NCBI GenBank assembly: GCA_030323885.1 | Contig: JASIRB010000025.1 | Location: 62,001-126,000 of the forward strand | From: Branchipolynoe longqiensis | Lineage: Eukaryota; Annelida; Polychaeta; Phyllodocida; Polynoidae | DNA length: 64,000 nt | Direction of reading: 5' to 3' | Part shown: positions 31,415 to 41,558 of the stretch, piece by piece | How positions within the stretch are numbered: position 1 is the first letter of the stretch | How the letters are laid out: each line of letters opens with the position of its first letter | The notes under the pieces: model-generated | What the model saw: the letters and a program-made list of their open reading frames with translations, nothing else | Told to the model about the DNA's origin: nothing | Database searches by the model: none | Program-made: the position numbers and the translations under genes

Positions 31415-31747
31415 AATTCACCAACGAGACACCAAGACAACACGGATATATATAATATTTGGACAGATTTAATAATTCAATCTGCTCAAGTTACATTCAA
31501 GGAACACATCTCGGATATATATCGGTGGCGCGTGGCCAGATCAGTTGTACAATCGGGCTCAGGAAGAGTGAGCTGCAACTGGTACGTGGTCATTCGTGTA
31601 GGACAATGCTTAGCGGCGACAGTGGCCTCTCGAGTAATATGGTTAAAGTCAGTAACGTCAGAGTTCGATAATGATAGCTGAAAGAAACATGTTAAACATG
31701 GTAGTTTTATCGACACTTGTACTAGCACTCCCGACAGCGCTCAAACC
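31415..31747 (-). repeat. Ngaro-like split direct repeat B2
   Basis: Starts (+ strand) AATTCACCAACGAGACACC and ends GCTCAAACC. It is identical to 31904-32236 except C/T at 31738/32227. It forms the element's outer 3' end. Confidence 0.93.
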
Positions 31748-31786
31748 CAGCTTAGATTGAATTCCAGCTTGGGGTGGGTGGGTGGG

Positions 31787-31903
31787 AAGAAATACTTGTT
31801 GCCGGCTGAGGCTCCAGTGAACGAGTGACTGCTGCGCAGCTTGCACCACGATCCACCTGGCGTCTCATTGGCGAATTACAGATGTTAGCCGACCAACATC
31901 CCC
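31787..31903 (-). repeat. Ngaro-like split direct repeat A2
   Basis: 117 bp identical to 36652-36768 (AAGAAATACTTGTTGCCGGC to CAACATCCCC). It abuts B1 directly and is separated from B2 by a 39-bp G-rich spacer (31748-31786). Confidence 0.93.
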
Positions 31904-32236
31904 AATTCACCAACGAGACACCAAGACAACACGGATATATATAATATTTGGACAGATTTAATAATTCAATCTGCTCAAGTTACATTCAAGGAACACATCT
32001 CGGATATATATCGGTGGCGCGTGGCCAGATCAGTTGTACAATCGGGCTCAGGAAGAGTGAGCTGCAACTGGTACGTGGTCATTCGTGTAGGACAATGCTT
32101 AGCGGCGACAGTGGCCTCTCGAGTAATATGGTTAAAGTCAGTAACGTCAGAGTTCGATAATGATAGCTGAAAGAAACATGTTAAACATGGTAGTTTTATC
32201 GACACTTGTACTAGCACTCCCGACAGTGCTCAAACC
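31904..32236 (-). repeat. Ngaro-like split direct repeat B1
   Basis: Near-identical to B2. It overlaps the last few bases of the recombinase ORF, whose stop codon lies at 32230-32232. Confidence 0.93.
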
Positions 32237-33177
32237 AATAAAATTCCGAGCGCTGCGGGAGCTGCTGAGACATGGAATACCTTGAGATAGGAGTGCACAG
32301 CCGAGCTCCGCCACGTCCCCGCCACCATTATCTGGTCCAGAGTCAGACAAGCACCCTGACACGCCTGAGCCGCCCCGCGCCTAAGCCCATGGAGCGTAAA
32401 CCCCCTATCAACCCCGAAGGCTGTATATGAGGCTACTCTGAGGGCTCGGGTGAGAGTCGATAGCGTGAGCGGACAACCCGAGGGCAAGAGGAACGCTGGA
32501 TAGCCGGGCGTCGGGGTTACCACTGAGATGTAGTTGGCCCAAGCAGTGACCGGGCAGCATAGGGAACCCGGCAGGGCTGGCAGGCGGAAGACCACCGGAG
32601 GTTCAGAAGAGGATCTTGTCTTTGATGACTTGAGAGTAACCGAAAGCGAACCCCTAGCGAGGCGTATATCGTCACCTCTGAGGACGTGACGGAAACTGCT
32701 TGCTCCCGAGGAGAGCGGTGCGAGGTTTGATTGTCGAATCAGTGTGTAGTACCCGATAAGTAAGGCAGCAATAATTACATGTGGCCTGGGGGACATATTC
32801 GAAAGGGCTGCGATAATGGCCTTAAACTCATCGGGGGACACTGGTGTCGCTCTGTTCACCACATGCTTGGATACATTGAATATGCCGCGTTTGAACGTAT
32901 TAAGTTCCGGCGCCTCGAAGGCGGAGGCGTCACCTTGGGTACCTATCACCCATACCTTGACTGAGCTGAAATAGTTACGGACCGCGCCTGGGGATTTAAG
33001 GCGGTCTGTCAAGAGAAGCAGGAAGGAGAGAACGTCATATACTGAAGGGGAGCTCGGGATGATCTTATACTTGTTGCAGAAATCTATGTAAATCCTGACA
33101 TGCGCAGCTTTATTCTGCCATGTTCGTGGTGCGAGGGCGCAGGAGTAGACATTGAGCAGCCGGTTGTGGTGGCTCAA
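32230..33177 (-). CDS. Ngaro-like tyrosine recombinase
   Basis: 315 codons counted from a TTG at 33177; no ATG is available near the N-terminus, so natural expression may need splicing, frameshifting or another initiation. All catalytic positions are present: Arg148 in TLIRQSN, Lys183 in TLKSSKT, His263 and Arg266 in HGLRRG, Trp289 in AGTWRS, and the nucleophile Tyr297 in HSYL. The N-terminal 100 residues fit a helical core-binding domain (TWQNKAAHVRIYIDFC and following). The predicted role is to join a circular cDNA to the target. It lies 54 bases after the RNase H ORF. The catalytic set looks intact. Confidence 0.92.
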   Translation of the reverse strand: MSHHNRLLNVYSCALAPRTWQNKAAHVRIYIDFCNKYKIIPSSPSVYDVLSFLLLLTDRLKSPGAVRNYFSSVKVWVIGTQGDASAFEAPELNTFKRGIFNVSKHVVNRATPVSPDEFKAIIAALSNMSPRPHVIIAALLIGYYTLIRQSNLAPLSSGASSFRHVLRGDDIRLARGSLSVTLKSSKTRSSSEPPVVFRLPALPGSLCCPVTAWANYISVVTPTPGYPAFLLPSGCPLTLSTLTRALRVASYTAFGVDRGFTLHGLRRGAAQACQGACLTLDQIMVAGTWRSSAVHSYLKVFHVSAAPAALGILLV

Positions 33178-33185
33178 TGTGTATC

Positions 33186-33221
33186 CTGGAAGATAGAGGC
33201 AAAAGAATTACTATCTTCCAG
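33186..33221 (-). other. Hairpin and acceptor-like sequence between RNase H and recombinase ORFs
   Basis: CTGGAAGATAG (33186-33196) and CTATCTTCCAG (33211-33221) form a perfect 11-bp inverted repeat with a 14-base loop. On the element strand the loop is pyrimidine-rich (TTCTTTTGCCTC) and is followed by CTATCTTCCAG, which looks like a 3' splice site just ahead of the recombinase frame. The function is unproven. Confidence 0.45.
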
Positions 33222-33231
33222 CGACAAGAGG

Positions 33232-33861
33232 TTAGATGGTACATGTTAAAAGATCAAGCGAGATATGCACAGGTACTTCGATGAGATTACGGTCTGCACA
33301 GATTTTTTCCGCTTTGGTGAAATCTAGCTCCGAATGCGGGGCTCTACTCAAGGCGTCTGCCAATATCAATTGATTGCCTGGCTTATGAAGTACTTCAATA
33401 TCAAAATTTTTATGAGCGGCAATCAGCCATAGCTGCCTCGCACAGGCACACAGTATTTTTTCCTTACCTTTCCCTGACTCTAAGACTTGTTGTGAGGAAA
33501 GGCTGTCTGTGTTCACCTTAATCAAGTAATCATGTGGTTCTTGTGGCATCAAGAAAGAGACAGCGTGTACTAAGTTGAGGGCTTCCAACTGGGTTATGGC
33601 TAGAGATTCTTGCAATAGCTTGTTATCGTATGGTGACTTATAGAACGCTAACTTTGAGAAGGCTCCTCCCGCCTTCAAGGTGGAGTCACATTCTATAACC
33701 CACTCAGTTCGGGGGGCCAGTGGAATTAATTGCTTACCGTTATAGGCGCTGGCAAACCGTTGGAACCACTCGAGATCTCTCAGTAGATCCTTATCGAATA
33801 CGTATTGACCTGTGTACGGGGCTTTCCTTAATGCTTCTAACACCCTATTAGAGAACCTCAC
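33232..33861 (-). CDS. Ngaro-like RNase H (C-terminal part of the RT polyprotein, frameshifted)
   Basis: 209 codons from a GTG that is not a natural start; the reading frame continues the RT polyprotein in another register. The RNase H acidic residues appear in order: Asp59 in ECDSTLKAGGA, Glu93 in TQLEALNL, Asp119 in VNTDSLSS and Asp169 in LADALSR. It would degrade the RNA strand of the RNA-DNA hybrid. No DAM-like domain follows. It is separated from RT by the one-base shift at 33898-33902. Confidence 0.88.
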   Translation of the reverse strand: MRFSNRVLEALRKAPYTGQYVFDKDLLRDLEWFQRFASAYNGKQLIPLAPRTEWVIECDSTLKAGGAFSKLAFYKSPYDNKLLQESLAITQLEALNLVHAVSFLMPQEPHDYLIKVNTDSLSSQQVLESGKGKEKILCACARQLWLIAAHKNFDIEVLHKPGNQLILADALSRAPHSELDFTKAEKICADRNLIEVPVHISLDLLTCTI

Positions 33862-33868
33862 TGCTGGT

Positions 33869-36628
33869 TTAATACACTTTGAAAGGTGTTGAAGCTTCCC
33901 CCGCTAAACTCTGTAACTGCTTCCTAGAACACGTCGATTTATTTTCCCAGAGGCGACACTCATCTAACATATCTTGCAATTTTTCTTGTGGAAGGGTAAC
34001 TGTCATATTCACCGAGTCTATTAGAAACCCCAACCATATGATGGAGGTAGAAGGGGGGGTACACTTCTCTACTGCTAGGTTAAGGCCAAGCTGAGCAGTT
34101 AAATCTATAAACTCAGCGTAGGCTGAGCACGCTTCCTGTTTCGTTCCTTCAATACCAATAAAATCATCTAAATAGCATAATGAAAAAATATTCTGATTAC
34201 GTAAAAGCCATACAACAGCTCTGGTGGTTCTCGCACAGGCTAACGCAGATGTTCTACAGCCAAAGGGAGGCGCCAGATCTAGATACATCTGGCCATTAAT
34301 CGAGATACCTAATAGCGGGAGAGAGAGCGGGCAAACTCTCAACTGCCTATACGCTCGCGCTAAGTCCCCACCCCACATCCACGCACCTCTGCCTAAACTT
34401 GTTAATCTATCCGTGAGTGTTGACACTGACGGTAACGAAAAATTAAAGGGCTTACCCAGGTAATAACCTTTGACTATGCCAGAATTGACACTTCTTCCTT
34501 TCGGAAAACTTAGATCGATAATTATTCGTTTTTGTATGGAATTCTTTTTCGGTCTTGTCATCATCGGGCTTATCTGACACCATGGTTGAAATGGAAGAGC
34601 CTGGAATGGGCCTAATAGAGCACCCATCGACAATTCTTTATCTACAAATCTCGATATGTGCTCAATGTCTTCAGGAGAGGAGGAATGATTTTTATACGTG
34701 GGGGAAGGTATCGACGACGACGAGTAATCAATAGGCCAGCCAAATTCTAGGTGGTCTACTAGTAATATATCTGGATAGTTAAGGAGAACGGCTCGCCATT
34801 TTGGAATGTTAAGACCGGAAGGCACTGGGATTCTTGCTCCAAGGAAGTTAGGGAGACCACTGGATCGAATCTCGTTATAACTGTCTTTATAGCTAGAGCT
34901 AAGATTAACCCACGACAAATCACGGGTATGTGGCCAGAAGTTAAGTAGTGTCTCTCTAAACTCAATTGGGGATGGAGGGGGGACAAACGTAGCACACTGA
35001 CATGATGGTAACGCTGCTAATACTACTTCAATCGGAGCGTCAAACCAGTCAGTTGGCATTGGTGGGAAAGAAACATCAGTTTTCAACATTATCGAATCAT
35101 GTACAATAAATTCAGTTGCTGAGGTCATAGGGTAAGGCTCGTTATTATGCTCCACTTTCCCAGACTCACTAATCACCTGGAGATTAGGCTTTACAGATTG
35201 CAACTCTGCCGATGTCGGCACCACACTCTTATCGGTTAATTGAGGTTCATAGAGATTAGCACTCTGCGGTTGCTTAGTTACTGGTGATAAGCGGGTCGAG
35301 GAAGGCAAAATCGGGGACATGGTATCACGTAATAAATCACTAGCCTTATTCTGTGTTACATTAGAGATAATAACAATCGGTTCATTTGAGTGAATAATAG
35401 CATTGCTATAACTTACAGTTGTACCGGCTGCCTCTGCAGCCTTTTTGTCAAGGAATTTCCGCTTTTTCATACAGTCCTGCTCCCTATGCTGCAGCACCCG
35501 TTTAAACTTGTAGGCGCACCATGCGCAGATATGAGGGGCGCGATCAGGATGAGTACCATGCGACAGGTTAAACCCACAATCCTTGCCCCAGTTCCAATTG
35601 TAGCACGGTTTGCCATCAGACTCCCTAGAGTACTCATCCCGTTGATTCACTGGTGCCGGATTAACTGGCGCCGGAAGACTAGATTGGCCAGTACTAGTTG
35701 TTTGAGCAGGGGCCCGACTTGTGTTAGTCGGTTGATAACGCGACTCAGAGCTATATTGGGCAGCTCCACGTGACTGTAGAACCCGTACCGCCTCTGTCGA
35801 GACGTCTCGCTGGACATCTTCGATCGCTACCTGGTTAAGCCACCCTTCCTTCAACCTCCCATCCGCTACCATCTGGAACACTCTCTCCGACCAACGTCGG
35901 CAGGGGGGCCAGTCCCATGTGATCGCCATTCGCGCTAAGTCTTCCTCATGTTGAAAGACCGATGAGACCCAGGGACGAGGGAAGTCGGGTTGCGCAATCA
36001 TTACTCTAATCGCGAAGAAATACTCCGCCCAGGACGCCTCGCCTATTGCTATCTTCTTAAAAGAATCACCCCTCGTAATAAAGTTGTGCGGGAAGAATTG
36101 CGTACTAAGCAGGAAGTCTGTCGTGATCGGTGGTTGAGCTTGCTGCTGGTGGTAGTGAGGCGCCGAGCACGGAGCTGACGGCACTGGAGCAGGGCACGGT
36201 TGAGGGCCGACGAGAACTTGAGCGGGAGCCGGGGCAGCTGGAGCCGGGGCAGGAGCGGACGCCCTAGAGATGACGGGAGGAAGCCTCTCAGGAATCCGAT
36301 GGCGATGTGGGAGCGGAGTGATGGACAAGAAGCCGGAGTGAGGGGTTGAAGATAGCATCGGAGGCGAGAAGGGGACCGGAGCCTGCGGAGGGAGGCCCGG
36401 CCGCGCAGCAATTTGCTCCAATGCGTGGAGGCGAGCTTCCATCCCGGAGAGGCTACCGGTGACTGATCGGGGTGTGGGGGGCTGCTCCGCCACTGCAGAT
36501 ACATCACTAGAGTCTTCAGATGAGGATTGCTGGCGACAGGAAGAGAGTAGACCTCTCGTTCTTAACCCTCGACGAGAGGCACCTGAGGATCCAGGTGGGC
36601 GGCCTCGCCGTTTCCTGATCGGAGGCAT
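33869..36628 (-). CDS. Ngaro-like gag - reverse transcriptase polyprotein
   Basis: 919 codons from a true ATG at 36628. Residues 1-40 are basic with an AT-hook-like RKRRGRPPG, and 80-165 are Pro-Ala rich. A gag-like region (about 175-290) precedes a Cys-His cluster (Cys342, Cys351, Cys368, Cys371, Cys386) resembling the zinc-binding motif of Ngaro ORFs. The RT spans about 680-900: GGDLARAYRQLRV holds the first catalytic Asp (755), the PFGCRTSALAC motif follows, and CYLDDF (819-822) holds the catalytic pair. The frame ends early at LQSLAGEASTPFKVY because of one extra base in a C5 (+) run. RNase H resumes in the next frame. Confidence 0.9.
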   Translation of the reverse strand: MPPIRKRRGRPPGSSGASRRGLRTRGLLSSCRQQSSSEDSSDVSAVAEQPPTPRSVTGSLSGMEARLHALEQIAARPGLPPQAPVPFSPPMLSSTPHSGFLSITPLPHRHRIPERLPPVISRASAPAPAPAAPAPAQVLVGPQPCPAPVPSAPCSAPHYHQQQAQPPITTDFLLSTQFFPHNFITRGDSFKKIAIGEASWAEYFFAIRVMIAQPDFPRPWVSSVFQHEEDLARMAITWDWPPCRRWSERVFQMVADGRLKEGWLNQVAIEDVQRDVSTEAVRVLQSRGAAQYSSESRYQPTNTSRAPAQTTSTGQSSLPAPVNPAPVNQRDEYSRESDGKPCYNWNWGKDCGFNLSHGTHPDRAPHICAWCAYKFKRVLQHREQDCMKKRKFLDKKAAEAAGTTVSYSNAIIHSNEPIVIISNVTQNKASDLLRDTMSPILPSSTRLSPVTKQPQSANLYEPQLTDKSVVPTSAELQSVKPNLQVISESGKVEHNNEPYPMTSATEFIVHDSIMLKTDVSFPPMPTDWFDAPIEVVLAALPSCQCATFVPPPSPIEFRETLLNFWPHTRDLSWVNLSSSYKDSYNEIRSSGLPNFLGARIPVPSGLNIPKWRAVLLNYPDILLVDHLEFGWPIDYSSSSIPSPTYKNHSSSPEDIEHISRFVDKELSMGALLGPFQALPFQPWCQISPMMTRPKKNSIQKRIIIDLSFPKGRSVNSGIVKGYYLGKPFNFSLPSVSTLTDRLTSLGRGAWMWGGDLARAYRQLRVCPLSLPLLGISINGQMYLDLAPPFGCRTSALACARTTRAVVWLLRNQNIFSLCYLDDFIGIEGTKQEACSAYAEFIDLTAQLGLNLAVEKCTPPSTSIIWLGFLIDSVNMTVTLPQEKLQDMLDECRLWENKSTCSRKQLQSLAGEASTPFKVY
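33898..33902 (-). other. One-base frameshift between RT and RNase H
   Basis: A run of five C (+ strand; GGGGG in the element sense). Reading it as four bases connects the conserved RT end to the RNase H frame without a stop, so a single inserted base is the simplest reading. It could be a disabling mutation, an assembly error at a homopolymer, or, less likely, a programmed shift. Confidence 0.75.
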
Positions 36629-36651
36629 TGTCTGTGGTACTAGCGAGCACT

Positions 36652-36771
36652 AAGAAATACTTGTTGCCGGCTGAGGCTCCAGTGAACGAGTGACTGCTGC
36701 GCAGCTTGCACCACGATCCACCTGGCGTCTCATTGGCGAATTACAGATGTTAGCCGACCAACATCCCCAAT
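36652..36771 (-). repeat. Ngaro-like split direct repeat A1 (element 5' end)
   Basis: 117 bp identical to A2. It lies only about 23 bases before the gag ATG (36628). The outer edge ATTGGGGATG (- strand) meets flank TTGC. Confidence 0.92.
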
Positions 36772-39090
36772 GCAAGGTTGTCAAAAGAATTAAACGGGGT
36801 GCTCTGGTATAAATGTTTATTCTGATGTAATGTGACAACGCAAAGACAATTGTACATCCAAATCACTTGTGTAATATGATTACAAATATTAGACCCCCAT
36901 TACAAATTGTACAAAATTGTAGTGTGAGTATTTTGCTTGTCTGATGGGGTATGCTGTTATACAAAGTCCTGATGAGGAAAATGTTTATAGCTGAATGATA
37001 TGCATCCTTAACTCAGACAGTGTATTAGTGCAGTGTATTAAGAGTAGTGATATATTATACAGATCACCATCGCGTAATCACTGGAGAAATATATTATCTA
37101 TTTTCATATATAGATAAAATATTCCGGCCAAAAAGAAAGTAAAATCATCTTAACCCTACAAGTTAACCACAATCTATCTAACAGAATAAACAAATCATTT
37201 TAATAACACTCCATATACTCAAAATGCTATCTCTAACAAAATGATAATTATGCAATTCAAAACACAGGAGACATACAAACCTGTGAAGGGAAACTATGCA
37301 CCTAACCACTCCGTTATGTAAAGGTCTAATCAATACAAATATATGTATCTAAGTATGTATGTATACAACATATACCTACTATTTTATATGTGAATTCTCA
37401 AACTATACCATATGTAAGTCTTGGAATGATTAATATTGTTATTTCAGCTGACTTGAGCTAGCTGCTGATGACAATATCAGACTACATATACATATATTGT
37501 ATATAACTGTATTGACACATGGCTGGAAGACCAGTGCCACAAAAGATTTTATTCAATGAATAAACTATATTTACAAAAAAAAGAAAAAAAGAATTTAATT
37601 AAAATAATACTAAGATTACCAGACTCGCTGCTTTGAAACCACTGGACAAAAAACACACAGTGCCCTTTGTTCGAGTAGCACATCGCAGCTGGTGACAAAT
37701 TAGTTGATTTACCGAATCACCATTTCATCTTAGTCCGGCTTTAACTGGTGCGTAGATACGTGCTAACTAAAGCCACCTGGTGGGGAAAGTGAGAACCACA
37801 CCGCGGAGACCGGCCGCTTTCCATGCTGTATCCTGGAATAGGCTTGAAAGCTAGTGGCTCAACATCGCCACCTGTTGTGAAGCTATCGAACCATAGAATG
37901 GAGGGATTACTGTGGCTTCACACATCCGCCATCTAGTGGCAGTCACTGGAATTAGCAAAGTGTTTGGGGCAAGGCATGGCAACACCGGATGAAAGATTCG
38001 TGTACATGCAGATGGTGAATTATACATGATGTAGTGAGTAATTTGACACCGACACCGCATATGAGTTTAAAGTTGGATTTATTTCTTTTTTCGATAATGA
38101 GTCTGTAGTAAGCACATGTCAATTTTAGTAAGGACATATTAAATTCAACATAATAAGCACAGTGAGATAAGTCAATGCGTTATGCACAAAGAGGTCAATA
38201 AGCTTTAACCCTAGGCCCAATATAGTCTTTTTAGCTGGGGTGGGTGGGATGGCAGTTCAAAGCCAGCTAGTGTCCTCCTGTGGCCGTGTCGAAGTGAGCT
38301 CTCTGTCGCTAAGACTGTCCTTATATAGGCACTTGGGCCAGTAGTTTGAGCGGGCGACCGCAGATGGCAGGTAAGTAAGTCAGACTTAGCATCTCAAAGT
38401 ATTTCGTATGAAAGTACGAATAACCAGACGGCGCTGACACAGAAGTCAGAAAGCAGTATCGCCATAAGTAGTTAGGTGGCAGCACAAGTATTAACCTTAA
38501 CGCTATGAGGCTATGGCGGCGATCGAATGCCAAATTACCCGTGTTGCTGAGCATCACGAACTATGCAACTATGTATTATCCAGAGGTGTGGTGCATATGG
38601 CCAATCTTAGTGTTGTATTTTTTTATATAATGATGGGAATGTTTTTGCAGCAAATGAAGGGAACATTACGCCTAGATCGGGACTTCTGTCGTTCTGGGCC
38701 TAGCATCTTAACTATTAGGCTATCTAACCTCGCTGATGCAATCAACCTACCCGCACTTACCTGTGTAGGTGGAATTCCACCTGCGCAGTGTGCGTCAATA
38801 CATTGATAGTGATACCCATAGGGATGTACGTCATACTTCCAATTAGAAATATACAGGTACTTCCACAGCGAAAGTTCATCAGTGTGCAACATGTCACGGC
38901 TCCAGTGTTGTGACGGCTGTTTATTCAAATGAAGAGAAATATCTATATCCAGCTGTACTAAGTGTATATCATATTTGGAAATCTAATAATAAAGGCAGCT
39001 AGCAGACATCCTGTGTGCTGCTAAGCGAACAATTTTAAAACAGCTTATACACTGATATGACATGATGTGTTTTGAAGGTTATTTTGGTAC
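36772..39090. other. AT-rich unassigned region
   Basis: No ORF with a recognisable motif. At 37440-37570 a TATATAACTGTATTGACACA tract, GGAAGACCAGTGCC and AATGAATAAACT match the putative retroelement 3' end seen at 29.9 kb. The rest (37600-39090), including short open frames up to 101 codons, gives no identifiable element. Confidence 0.35.
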
Positions 39091-39091
39091 A

Positions 39092-39354
39092 TAAGGGCCC
39101 GTTTAAACTTTTTATGGTGTGTGACGGCGCAACCCGACGCAAGCCAATGGTCCCATTTAGACTTTACGTCGATGCTTGATGGCGCTTGATGGCGTTAGAC
39201 AGCTCAAGCGTTGACCAGAGTTCAACCAGGTTGAACTTTTAAGGTCAGCGCTTCCACACATTGCACACTCCACACCATTTTGCGCCGTCACCTGGCGCTA
39301 AGCGGTGTCAAGTTGATGGTGTCACACATCGTCAAAAGTATAAATGGGCCTTTA
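39092..39354. mobile_element. MITE with GGGCCC-type termini
   Basis: Left end TAAGGGCCCGTTTAAACTTT and right end AAAGTATAAATGGGCCTTTA are inverted. Both outer flanks read TAA/TTA. The centre holds an inverted GTTCAACCAGGTTGAAC. It has no coding capacity. Confidence 0.7.
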
Positions 39355-39355
39355 G

Positions 39356-39570
39356 TTGATTAAGCAGAGGAAATTCCAATAGCAGACAATTGATCGTCCT
39401 CGGTCCACTGCTCCTTGCCCTATCCTGGTAATGCCAAGCACCAGCTAGATAACAAGTATCAATTTTTATGTCATTGGTTTGACTTGACCAGGGTTCAACA
39501 TGCATTTGAATCCCATGAGCTACAATAATTGGAGATGGACGCTCACCTCATTCGGCTTTCCGGTCTGGTA
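39356..39570 (-). mobile_element. SINE-A variant with alternative 3' end
   Basis: Reversed copy of the chimeric form at 13.1 and 43.1 kb: tail GATTAAGCAGAGGAAATTCC and CAGACAATTG, then CACTGCTCCTTGCCCTATCC and the tRNA-like head ending near TTTCCGGTCTGG. Confidence 0.7.
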
Positions 39571-39834
39571 ATTAAAAGCAAAACAATAGCTCTGTGTTCT
39601 GACGCTGGGAATATTGTGTTCACATTGCCCACTATGCGCTCTATGGCTGCGCAGTGTGTGTGAAGCGAGCAATGTGATGCATCGTTGCTGAGCCTGGGGT
39701 TGTGCATTGTCTGTGTCATTGTGGTGACGTCAGCAGTCAGCATGTCGGCCTGTTGACATTATAACATCACATGCCCGCAGAAACCATGTGACACACCACC
39801 AGTGAATTGGCTCACAGACAGGTTATCGAGTAAC

Positions 39835-40345
39835 CTGCTCAGTGGGCTGACCGGTCCTGTAATTAGCTGCTCAGTGGGCTGACCGGTCCTGTAATGAGCT
39901 GCTCAGTGGACTGACCGGTCCTGTAGTGAGCTGCTCAGTGGGCTTCCCGGGCTTGTAATGAGCTGCTTAGCGAGCTGACCAGGCCTGTAATGAGCTGGTC
40001 AGCGGGCTGACCGGGCTTGTAATGAGCTGCTCAGTGAGCTGACCGGGCCTGTAATGAGCTGCTTAGCGAGCTGACCTGGCCTGTAATGAGCTGATCAGTG
40101 GGCTGACCGGGCTTGTAATGAGCTGCTCGGTGGGCTTACCGGTCCTGTAATTAGCTGCTCAGTGGGCTGACCAGTCCTGTAACTAGCTGCTCAGTGGGCT
40201 GATCGGTCCCATAGTGAGCTGCTCAGTGGGCTGACCAGGCTTGTAATGCGCTGCTCAGTGGGATGACCGGTCCTGTAATTAGCTGCTCAGTGGGCTGACC
40301 GGGCCTGTAGTGACCTGCTCAGTGGGCTGGCCGGGCCTGCTGAGC
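39835..40345. repeat. 32-bp minisatellite, about 16 copies
   Basis: The unit AGCTGCTCAGTGGGCTGACC plus GGTCCTGTAATG alternates GGTCC with GGGCC/GGGCT. It grades into CpG-rich single-copy DNA at its right end. Confidence 0.92.
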
Positions 40346-40880
40346 TGCTCGGGCCGTAGTGCACGGCGCAGTGCTGGCAGACAGCCGGGGCGTGGTCGGC
40401 GAGAAGACGAGGCGTCGCGGCACCCTGTTAACACTGCGCTCCCTTACTTACGGAACCCCCGGGAGCTTGTCCCTGCTCGGGCCGTTCGTGTCTTGACCGG
40501 TCTCTGGAGGATATAGCCTCAGCTCACAGACACCAAGTAGCCTGGAGACCCGGCGGCCTGGAGGCGATGGTGGAAAGGGAAACACAGCCATTCCCCGGAG
40601 AGGGGAAGCCGGCCTGCCAGCTGGGCAGTAGCGGAGTGCAGTAAGGGCACAGGGCGCGGGACAGCGGGGGGGGGGGGGGAGGAGGGGGGCCGGCCCTGCC
40701 CTGCTGAATCAGTAGTGCGCATGTACAGGTATAGCAATGTCAGCGGGACGCGCCAGGGCCGGAAAACACTCGGCAAAACCCGGCACACACCCGGAACACA
40801 CCGGCACGGTGTGAAGGCAGGTTGTGCGGCACGGGGCTGCGACATGGTGCTGTAACCTCACGCAGCTACCTCTGAAGGCC
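40346..40880. promoter_or_regulatory. CpG-rich segment, possible CpG island
   Basis: CpG dinucleotides are dense (for example GCACGGCGCAGTGC, GGTCGGCGAGAAGACGAGGC, GGGACGCGCCAGGGCC), in contrast to most of the window. A G13 run is near 40666-40678. No exon or core promoter can be placed, so this is a weak call. Confidence 0.3.
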
Positions 40881-40884
40881 ACAC

Positions 40885-41145
40885 CTCCCTCTCCCTCTCC
40901 CTCTCCCTCTCCCTCTCCCTCTCCCTCTCCCTCTCCCTCTCCCTCTCCCTCTCCCTCCCTCTCCCTCTCCCTCTCCCTCTCCCTCTCCCTATCCCTCTCC
41001 CTATTCCTCTCCTTCTCCCCCTCCCCCTCCCCCTCTCCTTCTCCATCTCGCTATCATTCTCCCTCTCACTATCACTCACCCTCTCACCCTCACTCTCCCT
41101 CACTCTTACACACACTCTCTCTCTTTTTCTTACTCTCTCTCTCTC
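40885..41145. repeat. (CTCCCT)n polypyrimidine array
   Basis: Near-perfect CTCCCT hexamers to about 41010, decaying to CTCTCT and CACTCTC. Confidence 0.95.
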
Positions 41146-41204
41146 TGTGCACTGGGTACCAACTTACTCGGCTTGTAGTGGGTCCACCCATCCTTTCCCC
41201 TCTC

Positions 41205-41558
41205 CCCGCACCCCCCCTCCCCTCCCGTCCCCTCCCCTCCCGTCCCCCTCCCCTCCCCTCCCGTCCCCTCCCCTCCCTCCCCCTCCCCTCCCCTCCCTCC
41301 CCCTCCCCTCCCGTCCCCTCCCCTCCCGTCCCGTCCCCTCCCCTCCCGTCCCCTCCCCTCCCGTCCCCTCCCCTCCCCTCCCCTCCCGTCCCCTCCCCTC
41401 CCCTCCCCTCCCCTCCCCTCCCGTCCCCTCCCGTCCCGTCCCCTCCCCTCCCCGTCCCGTCCCCTCCCCTCCCGTCCCGTCCCCTCCCCTCCCCCTCCCC
41501 TCCCCTCCCCTCCCCTCCCCTTCCCCCCTCCCTTCCCCTCCCCTCCCCTCCCGACCTA
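41205..41558. repeat. (CCCCTCCCGT)n polypyrimidine array
   Basis: Five- and ten-base units CCCCT and CCCGT. Strand-biased composition gives spurious Pro-Ser and Arg-Gly frames. Confidence 0.95.

Larger units (their letters stand above)
31415..36771 (-). mobile_element. Ngaro-like retrotransposon, nearly intact, with split direct repeats
   Basis: On the - strand the order is A1 (36771-36652), gag-RT ORF, RNase H, tyrosine recombinase, B1 (32236-31904), A2 (31903-31787), a 39-bp spacer, then B2 (31747-31415). A1 and A2 are identical over 117 bp; B1 and B2 differ at one base in 333. This A-ORFs-B-A-B arrangement is diagnostic of Ngaro/PAT-type YR elements. No methyltransferase domain follows RNase H, which favours Ngaro over PAT or DIRS. 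No target-site duplication is seen. The B1-A2 junction GTGAATTGGGG (- strand) probably preserves the circle junction used in integration. One frameshift (33898-33902) is the only obvious damage. Confidence 0.92.

Noticed and set aside
31459..32217. Duplicated 70- and 80-codon ORFs as genes
   Set aside because: They lie wholly in the B1 and B2 repeats of the Ngaro-like element and lack domains.
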